A stretch of 64,000 bases of DNA, taken from NCBI GenBank assembly GCA_020809705.1, contig CP085828.1:1178001-1242000 (forward strand), in the 5' to 3' direction. Of this stretch, positions 11,201 through 21,062 are shown piece by piece (position 1 is the first letter of the stretch; the number at the start of each line of letters is the position of its first letter). The notes under the pieces are model-generated. The model saw only the letters and a program-made list of their open reading frames with translations. It was not told where the DNA came from and did no database searches. The translations under genes were made by a program, and so were the position numbers. Source of the stretch: Calonectria ilicicola (taxonomy: Eukaryota; Ascomycota; Sordariomycetes; Hypocreales; Nectriaceae).

Positions 11201-11877
11201 AGCTCACACAATCTGGTAAAGGTGGCTCAACCAATGCCATTGTACTGTACAAACGCCTTCTGGAGTGGTCAAATAATGATGGAAACTCCGATTCTCTAAA
11301 GAAGGCCCATTATGAGTATAACTTGGCGCTCGCTCATGACGCTGAGGGAGAATATCAAGAGGCTGAAAAGCACTATAATTCAGCATTGACTATTCTCAGC
11401 GCACAGAAGGGGTCTAAAACGCCAGATCCCAATCTTGCTGCTTTCTATCTCAAAATAATGAGCACTCTAGCGGGGATGTATTGCAGACAGGATCAACTAG
11501 AAAAGGCGGAGGGCGCATTCCGAGTAGTGTACCCGGCACAGCGTGACCTGATGGGGCTAGACCACCCAGAGACCCTGATCACACGCCACAATATGTCTCT
11601 CCTGGTTCAAAAGCTTGGTCAACTGGACCCGGCAGCTGATGAGATGCACCGCGTTCTCAACAAGCAAATGCAACTTCTCGAACCCAACGACCCAGCTACA
11701 TTCCGGACAGCATGTAGCCTTGCTCTGAACTACAGGCTCAAGAAGAAGCACTCGGAAGCCAGAAAGATGTACGAAGCAACTTTGGACGGCCAGATAAAGG
11801 CCCTGGGAAAGAATCATCGTGATACAGTTGATACGAAACTGATGTTGGGTGAGCTGGTAAAGGAGATGAAAGGGTGA
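8220..11877 (+). CDS. NLR-like receptor: SesB-type hydrolase, NB-ARC, TPR
   Basis: A fungal STAND/NLR-type protein, 1054 residues in my model. Exons are 8220-8410, 8473-8698, 8757-8819, 8886-9215, 9275-9455, 9648-9810 and 9867-11877; all junctions keep phase. Residues about 60-330 are an alpha/beta-hydrolase: IIAVHGIGVDPLETW, nucleophile elbow GHCFGG (Cys152 where most have Ser), IFLGTPLYG, and DHFSMNKF with a candidate catalytic His293. NB-ARC follows: NFADRDGIL, P-loop GNSGAGKT at 380-387, Walker B WLMVLDGLEN near 456-465, sensor ILITTR. A winged-helix-like part and a charged linker lead to kinesin-light-chain-type TPRs at about 863-1054. By analogy, ligand sensing by TPRs would drive oligomerisation and release hydrolase activity, for example in heterokaryon incompatibility. 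The exon 5-6 intron uses GTAAGG and CTGAC...TTAG. The NB-ARC part has no in-frame ATG of its own, which supports one fused gene. Confidence 0.82.
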
Positions 11878-12472
11878 AGAAAGGATTATGTTGGATCTTT
11901 GGTTGTGGGTAGCGCCTGTTGTGGCTAGACTGGACTATGTATCCCTTCGCTTTGTCGTTAGTCGGGTTTTCTAAATCAAAATCTTTAAATATCTCTGTCG
12001 TGATCTTCTCATGGTTCCTGTGTAGCTGAATTAAAGAATCGGGATGCGCAACATACATCAACGTCAATCATATCGTCACCATGCATTGCATTCCTTGAAC
12101 AATTGTACCCATCGGACTTTTCATTTTTTGTCTCTTCTCTACTTTGTGGCACCATCTTTTAACTTGCTAACAATTAATAAATAAATAATGATGACATTAA
12201 TTATCTTATCACTGGCTATTTAATTCCTCATTCAGTGGATATTTCGGAGAGGTTTGGTCTTATCGCAGACTCAATCGTTCTGTACGTTCGCGTCACGTTC
12301 GGTCAGTGGCGACGAGGACAAGGGCATCACGGTGCATTGTTTTCACGCATTTTAGCCGTCGAGTGATTATTTCAGTGTCCTACATACAATTTTGACCAGA
12401 TAATAAATACAAATAGCGACTATAACACGAAGCAACTGAAAAAAGAAATATTTCTAGTATGTCTCCGCAATT
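11878..12472. other. Convergent 3' region NLR / ankyrin gene
   Basis: 595 bp between convergent stop codons, A/T-rich with TAAA-type repeats near 12175-12190. No gene seen. Confidence 0.5.
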
Positions 12473-15400
12473 CTAGCCCGATTTTCGGCTTCGGCGCTTC
12501 ATCTCTGCAGCCTCACGCTTCAGCTCTAGTGCCTCTTGTTGCTGCTGCTTGGCCATTTCAGCCTGCTCAGCCGCCTGGCTAATCTTCTGCGAATGCTTCA
12601 ATCTGTCAAGCCCAACTTTCTGTTCCATTTCCTCCCTCTCCCGCCGCATTTTTTCATCGTGTTCAAAATCGCGAGCCCTGCGCTTCTCTTCTTCGGCTCG
12701 TCGCTTAGCATCTACTTCAGCGATCGCCTTTGGCATTCCCAGGGCATCTGGGGGCTGAAGAGATTTAAAGTCACCAGCAGGAAATTTGATATAGTAGCGG
12801 TCCTGGCACCCCGCTTGGTGCAACATCTCCAGGAGTTTCGAGCGGTACACAAAATCACCTCTAAAGCGCTCCTTTATAATATACATGGTTGGCGAAAAGA
12901 TTAGCTGATGCCCTGTGCGGGGATCCAGCTCAGTAAAATTATTCTCTTCTGAGCTCAACGACTCCCACATCGAATCAAGCAGAGCCGTGACAACCACGAT
13001 GGGCTGGGGATTCTCAAGGGCCAAAAACAATGCATTCTTGCCTCCGCATTTAGCCCAAAAGTCACAGTTTCCTTTTTCTAGGGCTGAGAGGGTTTGTTCG
13101 AGCCTGACAATGTCACCAATACCACTGCATTGAGACACCAGCTCCTGCAGCGCGGTTCGTCCGTTGTGTCTTCGGCTGCTGAAGTTTGCGCTGTGTTTGG
13201 CTTCGATCAGAACTGCAACCACCTCATGATGAAGATTTCTAGCTGCTTCATGAAGACTCCCATCGTTCATCTTAAACTTTGTGGCAATAAGCTTCTTGAC
13301 AGACTTTAAGTCTCCTCGTTGGGATGCATAGAACAAGGCCGATCTATCGGAATGGTCCCGATGCAGAGGGTTTGCATTGGCCTTCAAAAGAAAGGAAACA
13401 ATGTCGCTTCTTTCGTTCTTTGCAGCTATAATCAATGCGCTCGACTTTGATCTCGGAGAGATAAAGTTAATGTCGACTATCACTCAGTAAGTATTTTCCT
13501 AGACACTTGAAGAGAGTGGTTCGTATCGATATTTCTTACCTCCGGAATTTATTAACGCCGAAATGACTGTGGAAGAGATGTTGAATTCGCGAGAGCCCAA
13601 AGCCCACAAGAGCAAGTTGACATATTCTTGTCCAATATCTTTCTCCTCGCACACGACACTCGGGATTTTAGCCTTCAGGTCACACCCCAGAGACGCAAGG
13701 CGTTCTACCAGCCTGTGAGACTGGGGGTGCACTGACAAGCATGCGGCCATGGGTGGAAGGCCTGTTTTGAGCGTTCCTCTAACATCAAAAGTGGCTGCAG
13801 CGTCCTTTTTGGAACTGAAAAGAGCGTCTAGGGCGTCCAAGACCTGCTGCTCCTCCAAAGGCGCGGTAATGGCTGTGATAAAAGCCTCCATCAAGGTCAC
13901 CTTTGTCGCACCACTTGCAATTAATCTCTTCAACGAGGGCGTGTCTCCAGATCGAATGGCAATCTTGAGAGCTTCACCTTCATTGTAGTTCACATCTGCT
14001 CGAACACCTTCACTAAGAAGGTCTTCAATAATAGTCATCGAGTCATGATCCTTTTTTGAAGCCCGTATTGCCACCACAAGCGCGAGGCTGAGAGACGTGC
14101 CTTTGCAGTCTTTCTCCAGCTGGCATTCCACGAGAAGCTCAAAAAGCCAAAGATTTTCCGATGAAAGCCAGTCTTCTGAGTGCGCGACGATTCCAGCCAA
14201 AGCTTTATCGAAAGCCGCGTTACTAGCATACTCTCTAAGCAGTTCAACACCATCCTGGTGATAGAGTCTAGCTGCTTGGCAGAAAGCATCGTCGACGGCC
14301 ACACCTGAAATGCCACCATCAAGTAGAAGCTGTACAACTCCAAGCCCGTCATCCGTGAGCCATGATTGCCCGCTTGAGGTTGCCGCTGCAAACCCTGCAA
14401 AGTAAGCAGCCCTGGATGGAGCCATGCCAACCAAAATTTCCAAGTCTTCTCGCAGCAATCGCTTTCCAGCGGCAGACAGTGCAACTTGCATCAACTGGTC
14501 TTGGCGGATTATATCATCAGGGATTCCAGAAGATCCTGTGTTCAGAATCATTTGGACGATATTTTGTCTCTGGCTAGGATTATCCAAACCCATAGTAGAC
14601 GTCAATGCTGCGTTGAGAGATGTGGTAGAAGGATGATATTGGAGTAACAAAGAGAGCACATCAGTTTGTCCTTTAGCTATCGCTTTGCATATCGGTTCTC
14701 CTCCTCTAATATTGACATCTGCTCCACCTCTGGCAAGAAGCAATTGAAGTAATCCCTGCTGAGAGTGGTCATGCCCACGCATTGTCGGTTTATCGAGCAC
14801 AACGACGAGCATCTCACTGACACCATCTCCATAAAGTCCAGCCTCGATGAGAAGGCTTACCATTTGATAGGCAGTTTGAGGATCAGGTAGATTGACTGCT
14901 TTCAGAATCGATGCAGCAAGCACTGGTCGAGGCGGTCTGCCTTGCAGAATGGTTTTGACCACGTCATGCTGGCCGCTTTCAATGGCACTGTCGAGGGCTT
15001 TAGCTCCGTTATTCGTTGTAGATGCTCCATATTGACTGAAAATGTCAATCACAGATTTTTGGTGTCTCTCCACAGCCATTATAAGTGCTCTTTCAGTGGC
15101 TGGTCCCTTGGCTCCGGCTTGTAGACATTCTTCCAGCAGTAGGTATTGTTCTTGATTGTACGCCGCTTCAACAGCCATATCAAGAATGTCGGCTTGGGAT
15201 CTCAGCTCTTGGCAGCCAGCAATTGACATTGCAACTTCCTCTTTTCCATGTCGGATAGCTTCGAGAAGTGCAGCTCCGTTATCATAAACAGGCGATGCAC
15301 CCTTGCTAAGAAGTAGTGCAACTTTTTGGGAGTACCCCAGGCGCGCCGCCTGTACAAGTCCTCTGTTGCGGCATGTTTGGCATGCACCCCTAGTTTCTTT

Positions 15401-15991
15401 GAGAAAGCTTTCAACCATCTCATCAGAGCCAGACTCGACTGAGTCAAGGAATAGCACACAAAGCCCCGATGCATCAGCTCCGCTGGCAAGCAAGATAGAG
15501 ACCTTTACTGGGTTATTTATAAGGACTGCAGCCGGGAGTGCTTGATTCAAGGCTCTTTCATCGGCGTTCTGAGCCAGAACGTACACAATTTCGCTCGAAC
15601 AATTGCGAGTTGCTTGATCAAGAACGTCATTTGGGATATCAACTTGATCTTTGCCGGCCATCTTCTTGAAAATGTTGGTGCTTTTGTGACGCGCAAAAGA
15701 GACATCAGCATCATATTCAAGCAAGGCCTGGACCAAGCCTGGACTCGCTTTTGCAACATAACCCTTTGCTACTTTGGTAAGCACAGGGTTCGCCTCCTTG
15801 ATGCTGTATTCTCCTGTCCTTCGACTCTTGGTTTCAACTCGGTGCTCCTCCATGAGCTCCTCTGCTCGATCATAGTCCTCGTCAGTTGGAGAATTCTGAC
15901 CAAGCTCAAGGCTAAGGAGCTGCTGACTCAGACGAGATCTCAGGGATGTATTTAAAGTCGGCATTGATGACAGTAAAGTTGTCTGGCTCAT
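12473..15991 (-). CDS. Large ankyrin-repeat protein with coiled-coil tail
   Basis: A 1151-residue protein from two exons (minus 15991-13540 and 13476-12473), with a 63-nt GTAAGA...TAG intron that restores frame at V-D-I-N. Most of the length is degenerate ankyrin-type helical repeats spaced about 33-35 residues, for example VQALLEYDADVSFA, VSILLASGADAS, VALLLSKGASPVYDNG and LLQLLLARGGADVNIRG. A more canonical group (ALIIAAKNERSDIVSFLLKANANP) starts the second exon. The last 80-85 residues are a charged coiled coil rich in Arg, Glu and Gln. No catalytic or nucleotide-binding domain is visible, so it is probably a scaffold. I chose the ATG at 15991 (MSQTTLL) because the 15 codons upstream begin with TTG. 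It faces the NLR gene tail-to-tail and is divergent from the acidic-protein gene. Function unknown. Confidence 0.8.
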
Positions 15992-16712
15992 CTTCCTATA
16001 GATGAGACCCGTGATTGAATGTGAAGAGTAGTTCAAACGATGGTTGAGGTAGCCGCCAAGTGAGTGGATTAGGGTATTAAAATACTAGAAGACTTGCTGC
16101 CTCAATGAAAGCAAAAGGGTATCTTTTATTCCTATATTAAAACTTGTTCAAATTTTATCTCGATTGCAGAGTAGATTGGTGGGCATACAGGGAGTACCCG
16201 ATCACAGAGCCTGATTACGATGGCGAGGCTCTGAGCCGTCTGTCAGCTGTACCTTTACGCCCCCAAGCTAGTACGGTTGCATTCGTACAGCCACAAGGTC
16301 TCATATTCATTGTAAGCAATAAATTGGCCCACTCACACAACTTAAAAGCAAGCATCTCAGCGGCTAAGACAGGTACTTATCTCCCATGTACTCTGTACCA
16401 TCGCCACAACGGAGTCGGAGATGCACAAGGGCCTGGGACCAGGCTGAGGGGTGCGCTTTGATGTCTCAAAATGCATATTCATTTTTCTAGTTTCAGCTGA
16501 TCATGAACGCAGCCGAGTTGTGCCGCCGGCAAGGATGAAGCGCAAAAGCCAAGGCCCGGACCATGGGTATGGGCTGGTCAGCAATCCCCATCCACTGCTG
16601 CCAGGTTGGCACGATCAGAACATCATTTCAATTTCAAATAGCTATATAATAGGTGTATTTCAGCTCGACTGTCTCTTGTCTTTCTTTTCAGTGCAGAACC
16701 ACACACACTACA
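15992..16712. other. Divergent promoter region ankyrin / acidic protein
   Basis: 721 bp driving the ankyrin gene leftward and the acidic-protein gene rightward. No other gene seen. Confidence 0.5.
16643..16650 (+). promoter_or_regulatory. TATA box of the acidic-protein gene
   Basis: TATATAAT lies about 63-70 bp upstream of the ATG at 16713, followed by a CT-rich stretch just before the start, the usual fungal core promoter layout. Confidence 0.45.
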
Positions 16713-19700
16713 ATGGCAGCTGTTCAAGGTCACCTCACTATGCAATTTGGCGGCCCGCCAGCAGCATCATCCACTCAATCACCTCAATCACCTCATTCTC
16801 CTGGTCAGATTGAGACCACTGCTCTTTTTCAAGGGTCTGCAGAATTTTTGGCCAGTAAACTTCAGGGTCGCGGTCTCAATTGCGGCCACTTCCCAAAGTA
16901 CCGGCTTGATGATTCCAGCAGATATCCCAGTCGCCTAGGTTTTTTTCACGAATCGAGCTCTGATGGTCGATTCAGTATCCTAGAGACGAACAAGCTTTGT
17001 TTACTCTGTCTCGAGCTGGTTGTTCCAGAAAGCTTCAACTTTTGGTCTTTTGCACCAGTTCCTCCTTCCAAGCCAGGGTGGTTAAAACAGACCACACAGA
17101 AAGATAGCTATCCTGAAGTCTTCCAAGCTGGAACAGAAGGATTCCCCTCGGGTTCTACACGGAGTGTCATGTTTGTTGGGAAACCTTCGGCTCCGCTGGG
17201 GACAATCTTTCTCCCCCAAGTGCCCTGCGCCAAAGAAGCATGGGCATGGCTGCGAGAGGAGCGGAAGGTCTTTTACATAGACAGCCTCCACATCATCAAA
17301 GGGTGGAATTCCATCCGTGAAAGGGCGGCAGAGGTTGATTCTAAAGTCGTGGAGAAATTCGGTGTCCCGTTCGTCGCAACTCCACCTGCTCAATCGACGG
17401 ATCATCAGTTGCTCGTGGTGTCAGCCACTGTTCACTCAGTCGCTCAAATCCAGCCTGCGCTCCCCAATCCAACTGAAGAACTTAATCACAAGGCCAAGAA
17501 GTCATCTTCTCGAGAAAAGAGGGCTTCCTCACGCAACAATTCGGTCAACGCAGACTCTGTCCCCTCAATCCAATCTGTGGAGTCAATCCCATCAGATCAG
17601 GCGTCGCCCAAATCTCCTCAGCTAAAAAGGTCCCGGCGTCGCAAACATGAAGACCTGAAATCTATTGACGAAGGTATTCATCCAACAAAGAATCCCAGCA
17701 CCATTCCTCAAGAGGGAAAGGACGGGAGCCTTCATGCGGTCAAGACTACAAATCCAACAAATGCCGCCCCCGTTGCCAATTCATCTTCATTCTTGTTGCA
17801 TTCGGCCAAAGAAGCCAGCACGGTAAAGATGAATCATTCAGAGAAGAAAGTCATTGCCAACCTAGAGTCAAAACCAGCCGCTTCACATGGTGAATTGACT
17901 GTCTCTGCCGATTTGCGGCTCGCCAAGTTGGTTAAGAGCACGGTAGAGTCACAAACTGTTAGGATCTCGGGCCAAGATTCAGGAAATAACCCTGCATCCA
18001 AAAGGTCCAAAAAGAGTAAAAGTGATTCACTTGAGGTTTCCGGCTTGGTTGAATCGCTCCCTTCTTCAAACTCAAAGGACTTCCATGCAAAACACACCTC
18101 CTCGGGGCTACACTTATACACCAGCAACTGGGGCCGACATGAGCCCATTCCCTTTGATAGCTCAGCTCAGATACCGTCTCTCTTCGATTACAGCCGAAGG
18201 GCCAAGAATAAGAGTCTGATCAAGTCGTCGCGAGCTCCTTTGGCGCTTGAGGTTCTATTGAACGAGGACAAGTCATTCTCGTCTCACCATGGTTCCAAGA
18301 AGCAAGACATCCTATGCATGTTGGACTCGGGGGAAAATTCGGGCCCAAAAAGGAAAGAAACTCTTGTTTCAAAAGCATCTTCTACTTTTGTTGAGTCGAT
18401 TTTTGCTTCATCTGGCAGGCCATCTGGTGGTCGACCTCTGATGGATGGCCCAGCGATTAGCACGCCTCCGAAGCCCGCGACTGCCGAAAAAGTGCAAAAA
18501 GAAAAGGCGAAATCAAAGGAAGCTCTTGCGAGAAAGTCTTCTACTGCTGTGCATTCCAAAAAGATTAAATCTGATGTTAAGTCTGAGAGCCTAGGTAGCG
18601 AAAGGTCCGGAGCCAAGGCAAAGTCTGACAAAGCTACAGCTGGACATGCTTCCGCATCAGGCGGCAAAGACAAAGCCAGCGGAACACAGAGCAAGTCCGG
18701 CAATTCCCATGGCTCAGGAGGATTTTCGCTTTCTCTCGGAGGAGGGTCAAGCCATAAGTCAATCCAGAAGTCAACACAGAAGTCGAGCTCCACTGATTTT
18801 GGCATGTCCCTGTCTAGAGGAAGCAATGGCCATAAACCACACGGGGAGAGGCGATACAACTATTCTAGCGATTCTTCTTCAGATTCTGAAAATAAAAAGA
18901 AGCATTCTAGAAGGCCCCATGATAAAAACTCTTCGGATTCCAAAAATAAGACAAAACAGTCCAGGAAGCCCCATGACAACTCTTCAGATTCCGAAAATGA
19001 AAAGAAGCCGCCACAAAAGCCCCAAGATGATAAGTCTCCAGATTCTGAAGCCAAGCAGCCTCCTACTGTTGACAACACTGCCCAACCCGAGTCGTGTGAT
19101 CCGAATGCAACCAACCAAGATTCCTCAGCTGGACAAAATACACCTGTTGCTGATCTTCCATCTCAAGAATCTGTACCTCACACGGTGCCTCCCCCCTCTC
19201 AATCGGATAACACCGAAACAGAGCCGTCTTCTACTCAACCGGATGGAACTAATCCCGAGCCCTCCCTGCCTTCTTCATCGGGAGCAACGGGCTCGGCGTC
19301 TTCGAATCCGCCAACAAATTCCCCAGACCAGCAGTCTTCGCCAAAACCTGAGCCAGGACCAATTCCAGGAAATACATCGGCCCAACCCACTGAAATTCCT
19401 GAAAAGGGCCCTCAAAGAGATACACCTCCGTCGGATACGACCACGAAGCCAATCAACCCACCGACAGCGGAGCCCACCGAGATGTCAGAGTCTCCAGTAA
19501 CACCTGCGGCTACTCCACGTCAACAGCCGCCCAGTTCCGCCTCTGGAGTTTCAGGTAGTCCAGCAAAGTCACAGCCTCAAGAAAATGAGAAAAGCAAGAT
19601 GAATCCACTCGCAGCTGGAGCTGCTGGTGCTGCTGTTGGCGCCGTCGCTGGTGCTGCAATAGCCAGCGAGGTCATGGAAGAGTCACGCCCCTCCAGTCCT

Positions 19701-20495
19701 GAGAATGATCCACCAATCAAAGATGCTGACCATTCTGAAACTTCTTCACTCGCGGATCAAAATGAACCAGTCGCAGAGTACCCTGATACTACCTGGCCTG
19801 ATGATGGTCACGATACCGGCTCCGCCGATAGTGATCAAGATCATGAAGACCCTGAAGCTGAGGGTGAACATGATCCTGATTTCGACCTTACTTATTCCTC
19901 CGCACACAACAGTGACTTAGAAGGAAATCAGTCGGATGATAGCGATGGCTCTTCGGATAATGAAGAGGATTCGAATATCCCGCTACCTTATGATCCTTCA
20001 GACGGCCATGTATATCCTTCTGACATGGGAAATGAAGACATCGATAATGAGACCGACAAGGACAGCTCTTTCTCATCCCGCGAGTCGAGTGACACCGATG
20101 ACCGCGGGTCAGACATTTCTCAAGATGGTATAGGAAACGAGTCAAGTGACGATTCCGATAGTCATTCAGAGCAAGATTCCAGCGTCTCCGGTTCTGAATT
20201 AAGTCAGATTTACTCAGAGCTTGATGATGAAAATTTGGAGTACTCTCGTACATGGGAAGGTCAAAACTCTGAGGACAGTTCTGAGGATGAGAGTGAAGTC
20301 CAGGGCGATTCTGAGAGCGATGAGGGTGATGAGGGCGATGATGGCGACGATAGCGATGAGGGCGATGATGGCGATGATGGCGATGATGGCGACGATGGCG
20401 ATGATAGCGATGATGGCAATGATGATGAGGAAGATGAGGGCGAGGAGGATTATGAGGACGGAAGTGGTGGTTATAGTTCAGGTTATAGTGAGTGA
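16713..20495 (+). CDS. Disordered 1260-residue protein with acidic tail
   Basis: An intronless ORF of 1260 residues that I do not recognise. I chose ATG 16713 (context acaATGGC); the frame runs 20 codons further up but only from a GTG. Residues 1-235 look folded, with Cys/His at GLNCGHFPKYR and NKLCLLCLE that might bind metal, and a Trp-rich WAWLREERKVFYIDSLHIIKGW segment. The rest is low complexity: Lys/Ser-rich, then Ser-Asp-Ser-Glu repeats near residues 718-782 and a Pro/Ser/Thr region. An Ala/Gly/Val glycine-zipper-like stretch lies at about 962-984. The very acidic C-terminus ends in GDD repeats. Chromatin/histone binding through the acidic tail or membrane contact through the zipper are both possible; neither is shown. 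It lies beside the NLR/ankyrin pair. Confidence 0.75.
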   Translation: MAAVQGHLTMQFGGPPAASSTQSPQSPHSPGQIETTALFQGSAEFLASKLQGRGLNCGHFPKYRLDDSSRYPSRLGFFHESSSDGRFSILETNKLCLLCLELVVPESFNFWSFAPVPPSKPGWLKQTTQKDSYPEVFQAGTEGFPSGSTRSVMFVGKPSAPLGTIFLPQVPCAKEAWAWLREERKVFYIDSLHIIKGWNSIRERAAEVDSKVVEKFGVPFVATPPAQSTDHQLLVVSATVHSVAQIQPALPNPTEELNHKAKKSSSREKRASSRNNSVNADSVPSIQSVESIPSDQASPKSPQLKRSRRRKHEDLKSIDEGIHPTKNPSTIPQEGKDGSLHAVKTTNPTNAAPVANSSSFLLHSAKEASTVKMNHSEKKVIANLESKPAASHGELTVSADLRLAKLVKSTVESQTVRISGQDSGNNPASKRSKKSKSDSLEVSGLVESLPSSNSKDFHAKHTSSGLHLYTSNWGRHEPIPFDSSAQIPSLFDYSRRAKNKSLIKSSRAPLALEVLLNEDKSFSSHHGSKKQDILCMLDSGENSGPKRKETLVSKASSTFVESIFASSGRPSGGRPLMDGPAISTPPKPATAEKVQKEKAKSKEALARKSSTAVHSKKIKSDVKSESLGSERSGAKAKSDKATAGHASASGGKDKASGTQSKSGNSHGSGGFSLSLGGGSSHKSIQKSTQKSSSTDFGMSLSRGSNGHKPHGERRYNYSSDSSSDSENKKKHSRRPHDKNSSDSKNKTKQSRKPHDNSSDSENEKKPPQKPQDDKSPDSEAKQPPTVDNTAQPESCDPNATNQDSSAGQNTPVADLPSQESVPHTVPPPSQSDNTETEPSSTQPDGTNPEPSLPSSSGATGSASSNPPTNSPDQQSSPKPEPGPIPGNTSAQPTEIPEKGPQRDTPPSDTTTKPINPPTAEPTEMSESPVTPAATPRQQPPSSASGVSGSPAKSQPQENEKSKMNPLAAGAAGAAVGAVAGAAIASEVMEESRPSSPENDPPIKDADHSETSSLADQNEPVAEYPDTTWPDDGHDTGSADSDQDHEDPEAEGEHDPDFDLTYSSAHNSDLEGNQSDDSDGSSDNEEDSNIPLPYDPSDGHVYPSDMGNEDIDNETDKDSSFSSRESSDTDDRGSDISQDGIGNESSDDSDSHSEQDSSVSGSELSQIYSELDDENLEYSRTWEGQNSEDSSEDESEVQGDSESDEGDEGDDGDDSDEGDDGDDGDDGDDGDDSDDGNDDEEDEGEEDYEDGSGGYSSGYSE
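18866..19056 (+). repeat. Degenerate tandem repeat encoding SSDSEN-K-RKPHD
   Basis: Four degenerate coding units of about 17-20 codons (SSDSENKKKHSRRPHDK, SSDSKNKTKQSRKPHD, SSDSENEKKPPQKPQDD, SPDSEAKQPP) in a row within the acidic-protein gene. Divergence between copies suggests old duplication. Confidence 0.7.
20317..20431 (+). repeat. 9-bp minisatellite (GGCGATGAT) coding for GDD
   Basis: About a dozen nearly identical 9-nt units (gatgagggc / gatgatggc) in frame near the 3' end of the acidic-protein gene, encoding Gly-Asp-Asp runs. Such tracts often vary in length between strains. Confidence 0.8.
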
Positions 20496-21062
20496 TGGAA
20501 ACAACAGTCCGTACAAAAACTTGCATGTTTTAATTCTTTCTTATTACATCGTGTAGTAATTAAATTTGAACAGAACTAGGTATCCATGATGAATCAGGGA
20601 TCCAAAACCTAATACCCAGTCCCCTTTCTCGGGTCTAGAAACTAGATGAAGAGTCCTAACAAGATCCCTGCTATTTATAAAAGAGGGTGCCGGTGTGATC
20701 GGTTACCTTAGATCATCGAAGAACTTGGTAGCTTTAAAACCCGAAATTTGCTATAGATAAATAGGAAACCCAAAATATTTGAATGCAATTAATTTTGTTT
20801 CTTTATTTGATTTCTCCCATCGTTTTTATTTATTTATTTTTAAGCCCCCAAAGAGATGCAAGAAACATAGACTGGTACTTATTGTGTAGGGTAGTAAGTG
20901 AGCAATAGATGTGGCGGTGGTAGTGTGGCTAGACAAACCAGACTTGCGACTGTGGGGCCTACTGAGCTAGCCCCGCTAAAAAGTTGAACACCAGTGGAAA
21001 CTTTTTGATCTGGGCCTAGACGACATTTCCAGCATCCGCAAATTCGGCCACGACCGGACAAG
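20496..21062. other. Intergenic region upstream of LCP5
   Basis: 567 bp, A/T-rich to 20850, then more G/C-rich towards LCP5. This marks the visible change from the accessory block to housekeeping genes. No gene seen. Confidence 0.5.
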
